From an uncultured Collinsella sp. (GTDB lineage: Bacteria > Actinomycetota > Coriobacteriia > Coriobacteriales > Coriobacteriaceae), in contig CABUSH010000002.1 of assembly GCA_902494195.1 (NCBI GenBank), forward strand, positions 94,665 through 158,664: a stretch of 64,000 nt of DNA. Direction: 5' to 3'. A program made the position numbers and the translations under genes. The notes beneath the pieces are model-generated. The model worked only from the letters and a program-made list of their open reading frames with translations, was not told where the DNA came from and did no database searches. Positions 1 through 8,473 of the stretch are shown here, piece by piece (position 1 is the stretch's first letter; each line of letters opens with the position of its first letter).

Positions 1-457
1 CGGTCACCCCGGCTTTAAGTGCCCGCTCGACGAGGGCGAGTCCTATGACGACTACGAGCTCCGTTTTGAGCAGTGTGAGGCCGCCGAGCTCTGTACTGCC
101 GTTCCCTCGACGGGCCTGATTGATGTTGAGCATCGCAGCAAGAACCCCATGATCGGCCAGAACCTGCCGCTGACCCACGAACTCTTCGACTTCGCGGAGA
201 CCATCTTCGACGTGCTCGAGAGCCGCGTGGTTACGCTGACCAAGAAAACCGAGGACAAGGGCGTGCGCCTGACGTTCCCCGATATGCCGTACCTGATTGT
301 GTGGAGCAAGCCCGAGGGCGACTTTGTGGCTGTTGAACCGTGGGGTGGTCTGTCCACCTGCTCCGACGAGGACGATATCCTGGAGCACAAGCGTGGCTGC
401 CTGGTGGCCAAGCCGGGAGAGACCGTCACCCGCGGCTTTGAGATCGAGATCCTTTAA
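1..457 (+). CDS. Aldose 1-epimerase family protein, C-terminal part
   Basis: The gene enters from outside the window; the reading frame begins at base 2 and runs to a TAA at 455-457, giving about 151 residues. The visible part resembles the C-terminal half of aldose 1-epimerase-like (galactose mutarotase superfamily, LacX-type) proteins: a beta-sandwich-like stretch with a late 'VEPWGGLSTCSDEDD' segment, close to the conserved PW-G region of this family. Such enzymes interconvert sugar anomers. It lies 53 bases upstream of a PfkB-type sugar kinase on the same strand and near galT-galK, which supports a sugar role. The N-terminus and its catalytic histidines are not in the window. Confidence 0.75.
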   Translation, partial: GHPGFKCPLDEGESYDDYELRFEQCEAAELCTAVPSTGLIDVEHRSKNPMIGQNLPLTHELFDFAETIFDVLESRVVTLTKKTEDKGVRLTFPDMPYLIVWSKPEGDFVAVEPWGGLSTCSDEDDILEHKRGCLVAKPGETVTRGFEIEIL

Positions 458-510
458 CGAGTTATCGTATGTTTGGGGCGGGTCATGCCGCCCCGGAACA
501 GGAGTTCAAC

Positions 511-1446
511 ATGATTCTGACCGTTACCATGAACCCGTCGATTGATACGCGCTATCAGCTCGACAAGCTGATCATCGACGATGTTAACCGCGTGACGCCC
601 GAAAAGACCGCTGGCGGCAAGGGCCTCAACGTGAGCCGTGTGCTGCTGCAGTTGGGCGACGATGTGCTCGCGACCGGTCTGCTCGGCGGCCACATGGGTG
701 CCTATATGGCCGAGCTTATGGATGCCGACGGCGTCAAGAATGACTTTGTGCCCATCGCCGGTGAGACGCGCATTTGCCTGAATATTCTGCACGAGGGCAA
801 TCAGACCGAGCTTTTGGAGAGCGGCCCGCAGATCGCCCCGGCCGAGCTCGAGGCCTTTACGGCCAAGTTTGCCGAGCTTGCAGCGAAGGCGGACGTTGTG
901 ACGCTTTCGGGCTCGCTGCCGCGTGGCGTCGATGCTGGCTACTATGCCGAGCTCGTCAAGATCGCCGAGGAGGCGGGTGCCAAGGTGCTGCTCGACACCT
1001 CGGGTGCATCGCTGGAGGCCGCGCTGGAGTCCGACGCTAAGCCTGAGCTTGTAAAGCCCAACCTGACCGAGATTAACGGCCTGCTGGGTACGTCCTTTAC
1101 GACCGATGATGTCGATGCCCTGCGCGAGGCGCTTGCCGCCGATGACCGCTTTGCCGGTATTCCTTGGGTCGTCGTTTCGATGGGCGCTGCCGGTTCGGTG
1201 GGCTTCCATGAGGGCCGCGCGTTCCGCGCCAAGACGCCCGCGATTGCGGCTGTGAACGCGACGGGTTCCGGCGACTCGACCATCGCCGGCTTTGCACATG
1301 CCATTGCTGCCGGCGCCGACGATGTCACGGTGCTCAAGACCGCCAATACCTGCGGCAAGCTCAACGCCATGGATCCCAAGACCGGCCACCTGGTCATGGA
1401 CCGTTGGGACGAGATCTACAACAACGTTGTCGTGACTGAACTGTAG
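511..1446 (+). CDS. PfkB-family hexose kinase (1-phosphofructokinase / tagatose-6-phosphate kinase type)
   Basis: A 311-residue ribokinase/PfkB-superfamily kinase, the usual length for FruK/LacC-type enzymes. It begins MILTVTMNPSIDT, typical of the 1-phosphofructokinase/tagatose-6-phosphate kinase branch, has the substrate-side GGKGLNVSR motif near residue 35, and has the C-terminal anion-hole and catalytic-base motif as ATGSGDS near residue 252. I chose the ATG at 511 because AGGAG lies about 7 bases upstream; an in-frame ATG at 469 lacks a good site. With galT/galK nearby and a GatY/KbaY-like aldolase at 8474, tagatose-6-phosphate is a plausible substrate, but fructose-1-phosphate cannot be excluded. 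Confidence 0.85.
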   Translation: MILTVTMNPSIDTRYQLDKLIIDDVNRVTPEKTAGGKGLNVSRVLLQLGDDVLATGLLGGHMGAYMAELMDADGVKNDFVPIAGETRICLNILHEGNQTELLESGPQIAPAELEAFTAKFAELAAKADVVTLSGSLPRGVDAGYYAELVKIAEEAGAKVLLDTSGASLEAALESDAKPELVKPNLTEINGLLGTSFTTDDVDALREALAADDRFAGIPWVVVSMGAAGSVGFHEGRAFRAKTPAIAAVNATGSGDSTIAGFAHAIAAGADDVTVLKTANTCGKLNAMDPKTGHLVMDRWDEIYNNVVVTEL

Positions 1447-1586
1447 GGTTACGCGGTTTTACCAAACCGCGTAACGGCTCGACGCTGCAAACGCCCCTAA
1501 GCGGCAATCTGACGTTCAATCGTCGGGCATGACCAAAAGGTCAATGCCCTCCTCTTTCACGTCACCTTGCTCGCTTAGGGGCGTTT
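1446..1586 (-). ncRNA. Candidate structured RNA element, copy A
   Basis: Read on the minus strand, this intergenic element folds into nested helices. The outer stem is 1489-1502 with 1573-1586 (14 bp), the second is GACGT 1511-1515 with ACGTC 1559-1563, and the apical hairpin is 1525-1534 with 1539-1549 around AAAA. A further strong hairpin, 1448-1460 with 1464-1475, abuts the stop codon of the convergent kinase gene. Copies B (63543-63677) and C (16191-16295) share single-stranded motifs such as GAGCAAGGTG (B) and GTCAGATTG (C), while helix sequences differ between A and B yet stay paired. I cannot assign a named RNA family. It follows galT in the same direction. Confidence 0.6.
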
Positions 1587-1626
1587 TCGCTGTCGTTGCC
1601 AAAACATCGGCGTTGCCTTGTCGCAA

Positions 1627-1684
1627 GTAGTCATCGGGGACGTTCTTTAATGACCAGTCGTTTAAGAACGTCCCCGATGACTAC
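1627..1684. repeat. Near-perfect palindrome containing GGGGACGTTCTT
   Basis: Arms of about 22 bp (1627-1649 and 1663-1684) are self-complementary around a short loop and begin GTAGTCATCGGGGACG. Related GGGGAC-containing hairpins occur at 16103-16128 and 43752-43786. No coding potential. It could be a REP-like repeat or a bidirectional terminator. Confidence 0.6.
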
Positions 1685-1689
1685 CCAAT

Positions 1690-1789
1690 GACTAGCCAAT
1701 AAAACGGCGCCCGTCGGCGATGTTGCCGGCGGGCGCCGTTGTCTTGAAGACGAAATGATCCGTTTTCCTCCGTCCCCAAGGGATCATCA
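1690..1789. other. Remaining galT downstream region
   Basis: Contains a GC-rich hairpin (GGCGCCCGTCGGC near 1707 with GCCGGCGGGCGCC near 1725), a plausible galT terminator. It is followed by an isolated sequence around 1748-1783 (AAATGATCCGTTTTCC then CCGTCCCCAAGG) that looks like a short dispersed repeat. No gene seen. Confidence 0.4.
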
Positions 1790-3418
1790 TTACAGTGAGT
1801 CGATAAAGCGCTGTTGGGCGGCGCGGCCGGCTTCGTTCCACTTGAAGACGCCGGCGTTGTCGAGCACGTGACCAAACACCACGCCGACCTCCTCGTGCAG
1901 GATATCGATGGCGTTGTCGGCCGTAAGCTCGTCGGCGCGGCGGGCATAGACATCCTCGGCCCACGCGGCATGGCTGCGACAAAGATCATCGCCCTCGAGC
2001 GCGCCGGCAAGGTCGTAGCTGGCATCGGCCTTGGCCGTCAGCAGGTACTCGCGGACAGCGCCGAGCTCGGGAACCAAGCGCGGCGGCAAAATGGCCAGGC
2101 CCATTACCTCGATCAGGCCGATGTTCTCCTTCTTAATGTGGTGGTACTCGGCATGCGGGTGGAATACGCCCAGCGGATGCTCGTCGGTCGTGATGTTGCA
2201 GCGAAGCGCCAGGTAGGCCTCGTAGATCTCGCCGCCGGCGTTGCCGCGGGAGTCGACGCGGCGAATGACGGGCGTCACGGTGTTGTGGGCCACACCGTCA
2301 GCCGTGTGTGCGATGACGCCTACGGACGCATCGGTCCACTCCCGCCAGGCGAGGATTATCTTCTCGGCGGCATCGAGCAGCTGGGTGCGGTCGTGCGAGC
2401 GAAGGCGCAGCACCGAGAGCGGCCACTGCAGCACAGTGCCAGTGACTTGGTCAAAGCCGGGCACGCTAAACTGCGAGACCTCGGCGGCATGCATCATGGG
2501 GAACTCGTGCGCGCCGCCCTGGAAGTGGTCATGCGACAAGATCGAGCCGCCCACGATGGGCAGGTCGGCGTTGGAGCCGATGAAGTAGTGCGGGAACAGG
2601 TCCACAAAATCGAGCAGGCAGGTCAGCCCCTTGCGGTCCACGTGCATCGGGCGATGCTCGGAGCTCATCGTAATGCAGTGCTCGTTAAAATACGCATACG
2701 GGCTGTACTGGAAGCCCCAGCGCTCGCCATTAAGCTGAATGGGGATAACGCGCAGGTTCTGACGGGCGGGATGAGCGCCGCCGTCGGCTGCGGCGGAGCG
2801 TCCGGGGTAGCCCTCGTTCTCGATGCAGAGCTGACAGGCGGGATACTTCTCGCCCGTGTTTTTGGCGGCACCGGCTGCGGCAATATCGCGCGGGTCCTTT
2901 TCGGGCTTTGACAGGTTGATGGTGATCTCCAGGTCACCCCAGTTGGTGGAAGTACTCCATTTGATGTTGCGCGCGATGGCAGCACGGCGCACGTAGCCGG
3001 CGTCGCAGCACAGACCATAGAACCAGTCGGTCGCGGCGCGGGGCTCGTTGACGCCCATGCGTCCGTTGAACTCCTCGTTTACAACTGAAGGCCTCGGCAT
3101 CAGTACGCCCATGATGCGCATGGCGATGCGGTCTCGGCCCGATGCCGTGTCCTCGGCGGCACCGTTGGCAACGGCGGCCTCGGAAAGCGCGGCAAGCGTG
3201 CCCTCCAGGTCAAAATCGGGGAGCGTATCGGGGTGCAAGAGCGAGAGCTTCTCGTTCTGCAGCGCCCAGGCCATATCGAGCGCCGGTCCCGTAGCGCCGA
3301 TGCACTCCAAAATGGTGTTGTAGGCCCAGATGCGGTCGTCTTGTCCGATCATCGATCGGTGGATGGCATATTCTATGAGGCCCTGTGCGGCCTCGCGCAC
3401 ATCAGTCATTACAGCCAT
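1790..3418 (-). CDS. galT: UDP-glucose--hexose-1-phosphate uridylyltransferase, class II
   Basis: A 542-residue protein of the long GalT class found in Firmicutes and Actinobacteria, not the roughly 350-residue E. coli class. It moves UMP from UDP-glucose to galactose-1-phosphate in the Leloir pathway. Recognisable segments include the mid-protein NADLPIVGGSILSHDHFQGG with its His-x-His-like cluster and the later VTPVIRR and GVFHPHAEYHHIKKENIGLIEVMGLAILPPR regions typical of class II. Its ATG at 3418 overlaps the end of galK by 10 bases and is preceded by AAGGGGG; an alternative ATG at 3409 overlaps the galK stop by one base. It is the second gene of a galK-galT operon. Confidence 0.95.
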   Translation of the reverse strand: MAVMTDVREAAQGLIEYAIHRSMIGQDDRIWAYNTILECIGATGPALDMAWALQNEKLSLLHPDTLPDFDLEGTLAALSEAAVANGAAEDTASGRDRIAMRIMGVLMPRPSVVNEEFNGRMGVNEPRAATDWFYGLCCDAGYVRRAAIARNIKWSTSTNWGDLEITINLSKPEKDPRDIAAAGAAKNTGEKYPACQLCIENEGYPGRSAAADGGAHPARQNLRVIPIQLNGERWGFQYSPYAYFNEHCITMSSEHRPMHVDRKGLTCLLDFVDLFPHYFIGSNADLPIVGGSILSHDHFQGGAHEFPMMHAAEVSQFSVPGFDQVTGTVLQWPLSVLRLRSHDRTQLLDAAEKIILAWREWTDASVGVIAHTADGVAHNTVTPVIRRVDSRGNAGGEIYEAYLALRCNITTDEHPLGVFHPHAEYHHIKKENIGLIEVMGLAILPPRLVPELGAVREYLLTAKADASYDLAGALEGDDLCRSHAAWAEDVYARRADELTADNAIDILHEEVGVVFGHVLDNAGVFKWNEAGRAAQQRFIDSL

Positions 3419-4614
3419 GCCGCGTAAGCCCCCTTGTCAGTAATTGCGTAGTGGCGGGCAGAGCCTTCGCCCAGCCAGCTGTTCATCTTGGTGATAAAGG
3501 TGTCGACCAGATCGAACGGCACGAAGGCCTGGATGGTGCCACCAAAGCCGCCACCGTGAATACGAACGGCACCGCGGCCGTCGAGCACGTGCTCGGCCAG
3601 TGCCAGGGCATACATCGAAGGCTGCTCGGAGCCCAGCTTGGCAACGACATTCTGCAGGTACATGGCGGAGCTGGCGCCGGACTCGCGCGTCAGGACCAGG
3701 AACTGGTCAATGTCGCCGGCGTTCAGGGCTGCCCAGCGCTTGTCGACCAGGCCGTTCTCGTACCAGTAGTGAACGGCGCGCAGGCAGGCGCGGTCGCCCA
3801 GCTTGGCACGCAGCTCGGGGAGCTTGGCGTCAAAGTCGGCAACGTTTACCTCACACAGTCGTGCCTTGCCAAACTCGGCGGCGACGTCTTGCATCTCGCG
3901 GGGAACGGCGGCGTAGTCGTCGGTGGCGGCCACGTGGTCGGCGCCTACTTTAACGAGCACAAGCGCATAGCCGTGATCCTCAAAGTTGAGCTCGAGCTTC
4001 TGGGTTTTAGGCTGAGCCTGGTCCTCAAAGTCCATGTAGGCAAGGCCGCCCAGACACACAGCGGCCTGGTCCATCAGACCGCAGGGCTTGCCGTAATAGT
4101 TGTTCTCGGTGCGCTGGCTCATCTGGGCGAGCGCGACGGGCTCGATGGCGGGTGCGCCCCAGAGGGTTTCCATGGCACGACCGTATGCGGCCTCGACGGC
4201 GGCAGAGCTGGAAAGACCGCCACCCGAGGGGACGGAGCAGGTGAAGGCGAAGTCGAAGCCCTGGGGCTCAACGCCCAGAGCAGCGATTTCGTGGGCCATG
4301 CCGCGGACGAGGCTCGCGGACGTGCCCTTCTCGGACTCTTGAATATCCAGCGTGTCGAGCATGATTTCAAACGTAGGATAGCCCTCGTCGGCGACGCGAA
4401 TCTTGTTGGAGTCGGTTGCCACGGCGATGCCGTCAACGGCGACATCGAGCGAGCCGGCGATAACGTGGCCGCCCTCGTGGTCGGTGTGGTTGCCGCTGAT
4501 CTCGGAACGGCCGGGCGCGTGCACGTAGAGCACCTGGCGGTCGCCGATGGGGCCAAACTCTTCCTCAAACAGCTTGGTGAGCGTGGCGAATGTCTTTTCG
4601 TCGTGGGTGGTCAT
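3409..4614 (-). CDS. galK: Galactokinase
   Basis: A 401-residue GHMP kinase that phosphorylates galactose at C1. The family signature is visible: GRSEISGNHTDHEGG near residue 35 (galactokinase substrate motif), the ATP-binding PSGGGLSSSAA motif near residue 125, and the C-terminal motif GGGFGGTIQAF. I chose the ATG at 4614 because AAAGGA lies 6 bases upstream; the longer open frame to 4701 would run through the operator region and lacks a site. It is first in the galK-galT operon, with LacI-type operator-like sites immediately upstream (4655-4674 and 4721-4740), so repression by the divergent LacI protein is likely. Confidence 0.96.
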   Translation of the reverse strand: MTTHDEKTFATLTKLFEEEFGPIGDRQVLYVHAPGRSEISGNHTDHEGGHVIAGSLDVAVDGIAVATDSNKIRVADEGYPTFEIMLDTLDIQESEKGTSASLVRGMAHEIAALGVEPQGFDFAFTCSVPSGGGLSSSAAVEAAYGRAMETLWGAPAIEPVALAQMSQRTENNYYGKPCGLMDQAAVCLGGLAYMDFEDQAQPKTQKLELNFEDHGYALVLVKVGADHVAATDDYAAVPREMQDVAAEFGKARLCEVNVADFDAKLPELRAKLGDRACLRAVHYWYENGLVDKRWAALNAGDIDQFLVLTRESGASSAMYLQNVVAKLGSEQPSMYALALAEHVLDGRGAVRIHGGGFGGTIQAFVPFDLVDTFITKMNSWLGEGSARHYAITDKGAYAAWL

Positions 4615-4654
4615 GGGGGTCCTTTCCTTGGCGCGCACGGGTGGGTTTTGCGTC

Positions 4655-4674
4655 GTTATGAGTACGTTAACAAC
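4655..4674. promoter_or_regulatory. LacI-type operator O1 upstream of galK
   Basis: GTTATGAGTACGTTAACAAC. It shares an ATG-N3-ACGT-N3-CAT core with O2 and O3, an imperfect palindrome with a central CG as in LacI-family operators. It lies 41 bases upstream of the galK start. Confidence 0.7.
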
Positions 4675-4720
4675 TTGAAGCGGCATGAACCAAGTGTTCA
4701 CGATACCGCACGTTACGGGC

Positions 4721-4740
4721 TATGTTAACGTACTCATAAC
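4721..4740. promoter_or_regulatory. LacI-type operator O2
   Basis: TATGTTAACGTACTCATAAC is the reverse complement of O1 over 18 of 20 positions. The two sites, about 66 bp apart, could be bridged by one tetramer or serve the divergent promoters. Confidence 0.7.
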
Positions 4741-4845
4741 ACATCGCTTGTCACTTTTTGAGAATCTGGTAATCGGTAGAAATTCAGCCGTGAACGGTAC
4801 TGCCGTATGGACTTATAAAGCAGAAGAGATGCAGATAGAAAAAGT

Positions 4846-4861
4846 AGAGTACGTTAACATG
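4846..4861. promoter_or_regulatory. LacI-type operator O3 before the regulator gene
   Basis: AGAGTACGTTAACATG repeats the same core, in O1 orientation, about 93 bases before the LacI start codon. This suggests autoregulation. The rest of 4615-4952 is intergenic without another gene. Confidence 0.65.
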
Positions 4862-4952
4862 CGTCCGACGATAGCGGGCCTCGGCGCGGGATGTATTTCT
4901 GCCCGGGCCGGCATCCACGCTATTCAGATCTCGCAAGGGTGAAGGTGATCCT

Positions 4953-5984
4953 GTGGCAAGGCGCCCGTCCAACGATACCAGTTCGCGTCCGGTCTCCATG
5001 GCCGACGTCGCCCGCGCTGCTGGCGTTTCGCAGCAGACGGTTTCGCGCGTCGCCAACGGCTTGCCCAACGTTAACGAGCAGACGCGCCAGCGCGTGCAGG
5101 CCGCTATGCAAGAGCTCGGCTTTCGTCCGAGTTATGCCGGTCGCTCGCTGCGCGACGGCCGTTACCATTCGGTCGGCCTATGCATCAACGATGTCACCAA
5201 GTTTGGCAACCTCTCAATGATCGACGGCATCGCCAGTGCTGCTCGCGAGCATAATTGCGCCATCACGCTGGTCGAGATGTCCAAGACCGAGGAGTTTTCG
5301 CTTGCCGAGGCCACGCGTCGTATGGCCGCATTGCCGGTGGACGGCATCATCATCGGCATGAGCCGCATGGCGCCCGATTTTGAGACGTTTGATCCACTGC
5401 CGGGCATTGGCACGGTCATCGTTACCATGTACGCGCACCCACGGGTGACCACGGTCGATTCCGACCATTACGGCTGCTCGCTCTTGCTAATGGATCATCT
5501 GTTTGAGCTGGGGCACGAGCAGATTCGCTATATCGGCGGCCCGTCGTTCTCAGTCGACGAGCAATTTCGTCGCGCCGGTTGGCAGGATGCGCTCGAGCGT
5601 AAACACATTCAGCCGCATGCGCCGCTCGAGGGAGACTGGTCTGCCAACAGTGGCTACGAGGCCGGCAGATATCTGGCCGAGCACGACCGCACTATGACGG
5701 CGATTTACGCGGCAAACGACCAGATGGCAAACGGCGCAATTGCAGCGCTGCGCGATAGCGGCCTGCGCGTGCCCGAGGACGTGAGTGTGGTGGGCGTCGA
5801 TGACTCGCTCGACGACTTTGTGGCACACAACGAGCTCACGACCGTGCGATTTGATCTACATCAGCGCGGACGCGAGGTATTCGAGCATGCGGTTCCCGAG
5901 GCGGGTACGGCGGGCAAAACCGTTGCCATTCGTATTCCCGGCCAGCTCATTATTCGACATAGCACGGCGATACCGCGCACATAG
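4953..5984 (+). CDS. LacI-family transcriptional regulator of the galactose genes
   Basis: 343 residues. The N-terminal helix-turn-helix is SMADVARAAGVSQQTVSRVANG (residues about 15-36), followed by a periplasmic-binding-protein-like effector domain with VDGIIIGMSRM and a C-terminal SVVGVDDSL segment typical of the family. The start is GTG at 4953, with GAAGGTGAT just upstream; an ATG at 4998 would delete residues before the HTH. The gene is divergent from galK-galT, and three copies of one palindromic site lie between them. It is therefore the probable galactose repressor, acting in the cytoplasm and released by a galactose-related sugar. The effector is inferred from context only. Confidence 0.9.
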   Translation: MARRPSNDTSSRPVSMADVARAAGVSQQTVSRVANGLPNVNEQTRQRVQAAMQELGFRPSYAGRSLRDGRYHSVGLCINDVTKFGNLSMIDGIASAAREHNCAITLVEMSKTEEFSLAEATRRMAALPVDGIIIGMSRMAPDFETFDPLPGIGTVIVTMYAHPRVTTVDSDHYGCSLLLMDHLFELGHEQIRYIGGPSFSVDEQFRRAGWQDALERKHIQPHAPLEGDWSANSGYEAGRYLAEHDRTMTAIYAANDQMANGAIAALRDSGLRVPEDVSVVGVDDSLDDFVAHNELTTVRFDLHQRGREVFEHAVPEAGTAGKTVAIRIPGQLIIRHSTAIPRT

Positions 5985-6113
5985 TTTTTGCAGGTAAACG
6001 GAGGTATATTCCGCCTCAATAACAATCGATAAGGATGCTGACAGATAGCCGTGGCTATGAAGGCGAGTGCTATGATAGACGGGTTCTTTTGTCTATCTAG
6101 GAGGCTTTGCCTG

Positions 6114-7274
6114 ATGGAGATCACCAAGGATATCCGCTACATCGGTGTCGACGATCACGACATTGACCTGTTCGAGGGCCAGTACGACGTGTCCGAGAAC
6201 GGCATGGCATACAACAGCTATGTTATCTTGGGCGATAAAATCGCTGTCGCCGATTCGGTTGACGCTGGCTTTGTCGACGAATGGCTCGGCAACCTCGAGG
6301 CCGCGCTCGACGGCCGTACGCCCGACTACCTGGTCGTCCATCACATGGAGCCCGATCACTCCGCCGGTATCGCCGCCTTTATGGAACGCTATCCCCAGGC
6401 ACAGATTGTGGCCAGCATGGGCGCCTTCCGCATGATGGTCAACTACTTTGGCACCGACTACCCCGAGCGCAAGATGGTCGTCAAAGAGGGCGACGTGCTC
6501 GATCTGGGCGGTCACAGCCTAACGTTTGTCGGCGCTCCCAACGTTCACTGGCCCGAGGTGATCTTCTCCTACGAGTCTACCGACAAGGTGCTCTTTAGTG
6601 CCGACGGCTTTGGCAAGTTCGGCGCCAACGACATCGAGGACCCGGAAGGCTGGGCTTGCGAAGCGCGCCGCTACTACTTTGGCATCGTCGGTAAGTTCGG
6701 CAAATTCGTGCAGACCGTGCTCAAGAAGGCCGCCGATCTGGATATCCAGATCATCTGTCCGCTCCATGGTCCTGTTCTTACCGAGAATCTGGGCTATTAC
6801 CTCGACACCTACAACACCTGGTCGAGCTATCAGCCCGAGGACGAGGGCATCACGATTGCCTATGCGAGCGTGTACGGCCATCTGAAGGCCGCCGTTGAGG
6901 AGCTTGCATCTGCGCTCGAGGCCCGCGGCCAGAAGGTTTCCGTCTTTGACTTGGCTCGCGACGACATGGCCGAGGCCGTTGAGGATGCGTTCCGCTATGA
7001 CCGTCTGGTGCTCGCCTCCATCACCTATCAGGGCGAGATCTTCCCGTTCATGAGCACCTTTATCCACACGCTTGCCGAGCACGCCTATCAGAACCGTACG
7101 GTGGCGCTCGTTGAGGCCGGCTCCTGGGCGCCCACCGCTGCCAAGGTTATGACCAAGGAGCTCGAGGGCATGAAGGACATCACCCTGGCGCAGAACAAGG
7201 TGACCGTGCTGGGCTCGCTCAACGACGCCTCGCGCGCTCAGATCGAGGTTCTCGCCGACGAGCTGTCCAAGTAG
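6114..7274 (+). CDS. fprA: A-type flavodiiron protein (O2/NO reductase)
   Basis: 386 residues with a metallo-beta-lactamase-like diiron domain followed by a flavodoxin-like FMN domain. The diiron ligands are visible as His77-x-Glu79-x-Asp81-His82 (HHMEPDHSAG), with a further histidine in NVHWPE and one in PLHGPV. The flavodoxin part begins near residue 250 (ITIAYASVYGHLKAAVEEL). Such cytoplasmic enzymes reduce O2 to water or NO to N2O and protect anaerobes. The ATG at 6114 follows AGGAGG at 10 bases; an upstream in-frame ATG at 6051 has no such site. No rubredoxin gene is adjacent. A strong terminator follows. Confidence 0.93.
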   Translation: MEITKDIRYIGVDDHDIDLFEGQYDVSENGMAYNSYVILGDKIAVADSVDAGFVDEWLGNLEAALDGRTPDYLVVHHMEPDHSAGIAAFMERYPQAQIVASMGAFRMMVNYFGTDYPERKMVVKEGDVLDLGGHSLTFVGAPNVHWPEVIFSYESTDKVLFSADGFGKFGANDIEDPEGWACEARRYYFGIVGKFGKFVQTVLKKAADLDIQIICPLHGPVLTENLGYYLDTYNTWSSYQPEDEGITIAYASVYGHLKAAVEELASALEARGQKVSVFDLARDDMAEAVEDAFRYDRLVLASITYQGEIFPFMSTFIHTLAEHAYQNRTVALVEAGSWAPTAAKVMTKELEGMKDITLAQNKVTVLGSLNDASRAQIEVLADELSK

Positions 7275-7296
7275 CGATATTTCGCTTTTAACGAGC

Positions 7297-7334
7297 AAAA
7301 CCACCACAAAGGCATCTTTGTGGTGGTTTTTATT
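7297..7334. terminator. Bidirectional intrinsic terminator
   Basis: AAAACCACCACAAAG and CTTTGTGGTGGTTTT form a perfect stem with A- and T-tracts on both sides, between the convergent fprA and DeoR genes. Confidence 0.9.
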
Positions 7335-8138
7335 TTAGCTGGTGGCGATGATGAGGGCTGGACGCGCGCTGCCGGTGGTCTCGGCGATTGAGGTGGCGAC
7401 GGCATGATCGGGGTCGCTGTCCATCACGATGGAGTCGACGTCGGCGAGTTCGGCAAAGCGGTACATGCCGCGTCCGTTAACCTTGCTGGCGTCCATGAGG
7501 GCGACGCTTTGACGGGCGGCACCGACCATAGCCGCTTTGGTCTCGGCCATCTGGGGAAAGTCGGTCGTAAAGCCGCAGCTGGGGACAAAGGCGCCGGGGC
7601 ACATGACGGCCAGATCGGCATGGACCATTTGGAGCGCCTGCATAGTGAGCGGTCCGTACAAATAACGATGGCCTTTGCGCAGCGCCCCGCCCAGCATGAC
7701 GACATCGACTGAGGGCATGCTCTCGTCGATGTAATCGGCAATGGTAATGTCGGCCGTGATGACGGTGATACCGTCGCGCTGATCGAGGAGCCGGACGAAC
7801 TCGAGCGCCGTGGTGCCCGAGTCGACGAGCAGCGTGTCGCCGTCATTGACGAGCTCGATAGCGCTTTGCGCGATGGCCTGCTTGGCGGCGACGTTGACAT
7901 TGATGCGGCGATCCTGCGTGGAAACGGTTAGGCGTTTGTGGAGCGATACGGCACCACCATGTGTGCGGCGCAGCTTGCCTGCTTCGGCGAGCGCGTCAAG
8001 GTCGGCGCGGGCGGTGACGGAGGACACGCCAAAGGTCTGGGCGATTTCTGCTACCTGCACCGAGGCATTATGATCGAGCATCTCCATGATGGCGGAACGA
8101 CGCTCGTCGGCGAAAGCTCGGGTTGTTGCGTGGGCCAT
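7335..8138 (-). CDS. DeoR-family transcriptional regulator
   Basis: 267 residues: an N-terminal DeoR-type winged HTH (RRSAIMEMLDHNASVQVAEIAQTFGVSS... with DLDALAEAGKLRRTHGGA, residues about 12-65), then a DeoRC sugar-phosphate-binding domain (SGTTALEFVRLL, VVMLGGALRKGHRYLYGP). Proteins of this family usually repress sugar-catabolic genes and respond to a phosphorylated sugar. It is divergent from the class II aldolase gene at 8474 across a 335-base AT-rich region, so it probably controls that gene. The start at ATG 8138 gives the full HTH. Confidence 0.9.
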   Translation of the reverse strand: MAHATTRAFADERRSAIMEMLDHNASVQVAEIAQTFGVSSVTARADLDALAEAGKLRRTHGGAVSLHKRLTVSTQDRRINVNVAAKQAIAQSAIELVNDGDTLLVDSGTTALEFVRLLDQRDGITVITADITIADYIDESMPSVDVVMLGGALRKGHRYLYGPLTMQALQMVHADLAVMCPGAFVPSCGFTTDFPQMAETKAAMVGAARQSVALMDASKVNGRGMYRFAELADVDSIVMDSDPDHAVATSIAETTGSARPALIIATS

Positions 8139-8473
8139 ATCTGCTCCATCATCGTCTGAAATTTGCAGGAATTGTGTTGACTCTATTTTCGTTCATTTTC
8201 TTTTTGAGTAAGAAAACACCTTTCGATTACTTATCTTTTCTATAAAAGAAAGACGCTGAACGCCCAAAATTCAATATCAAACATGTTCACTCGGCTCAAA
8301 TTTCTTCCGTTTGCTTTTCAAAAATGACTGTATTGACCTGCATGGGCTCAATATCTCGCACGTGCAAAGCTGCTGAATTTCATACAATGAGCGCAGCAAA
8401 ACGCAAGGTAAAACGCCTTGTGAACAACTACGCCCGATGTCCAGATGCGGGCGAGGGAGAGGAGCAAACGCTC
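8139..8473. promoter_or_regulatory. AT-rich divergent promoter region, DeoR/aldolase
   Basis: A 335-base region, clearly lower in GC than its surroundings (for example 8176-8260). It contains repeated TTTCG-type tracts (TTTCGTTCATTTTC near 8187, CTTTCGATTAC near 8220) that could be DeoR sites, and a TACAAT at about 8382 as a possible -10 for the aldolase. No riboswitch or gene recognised. Confidence 0.4.
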
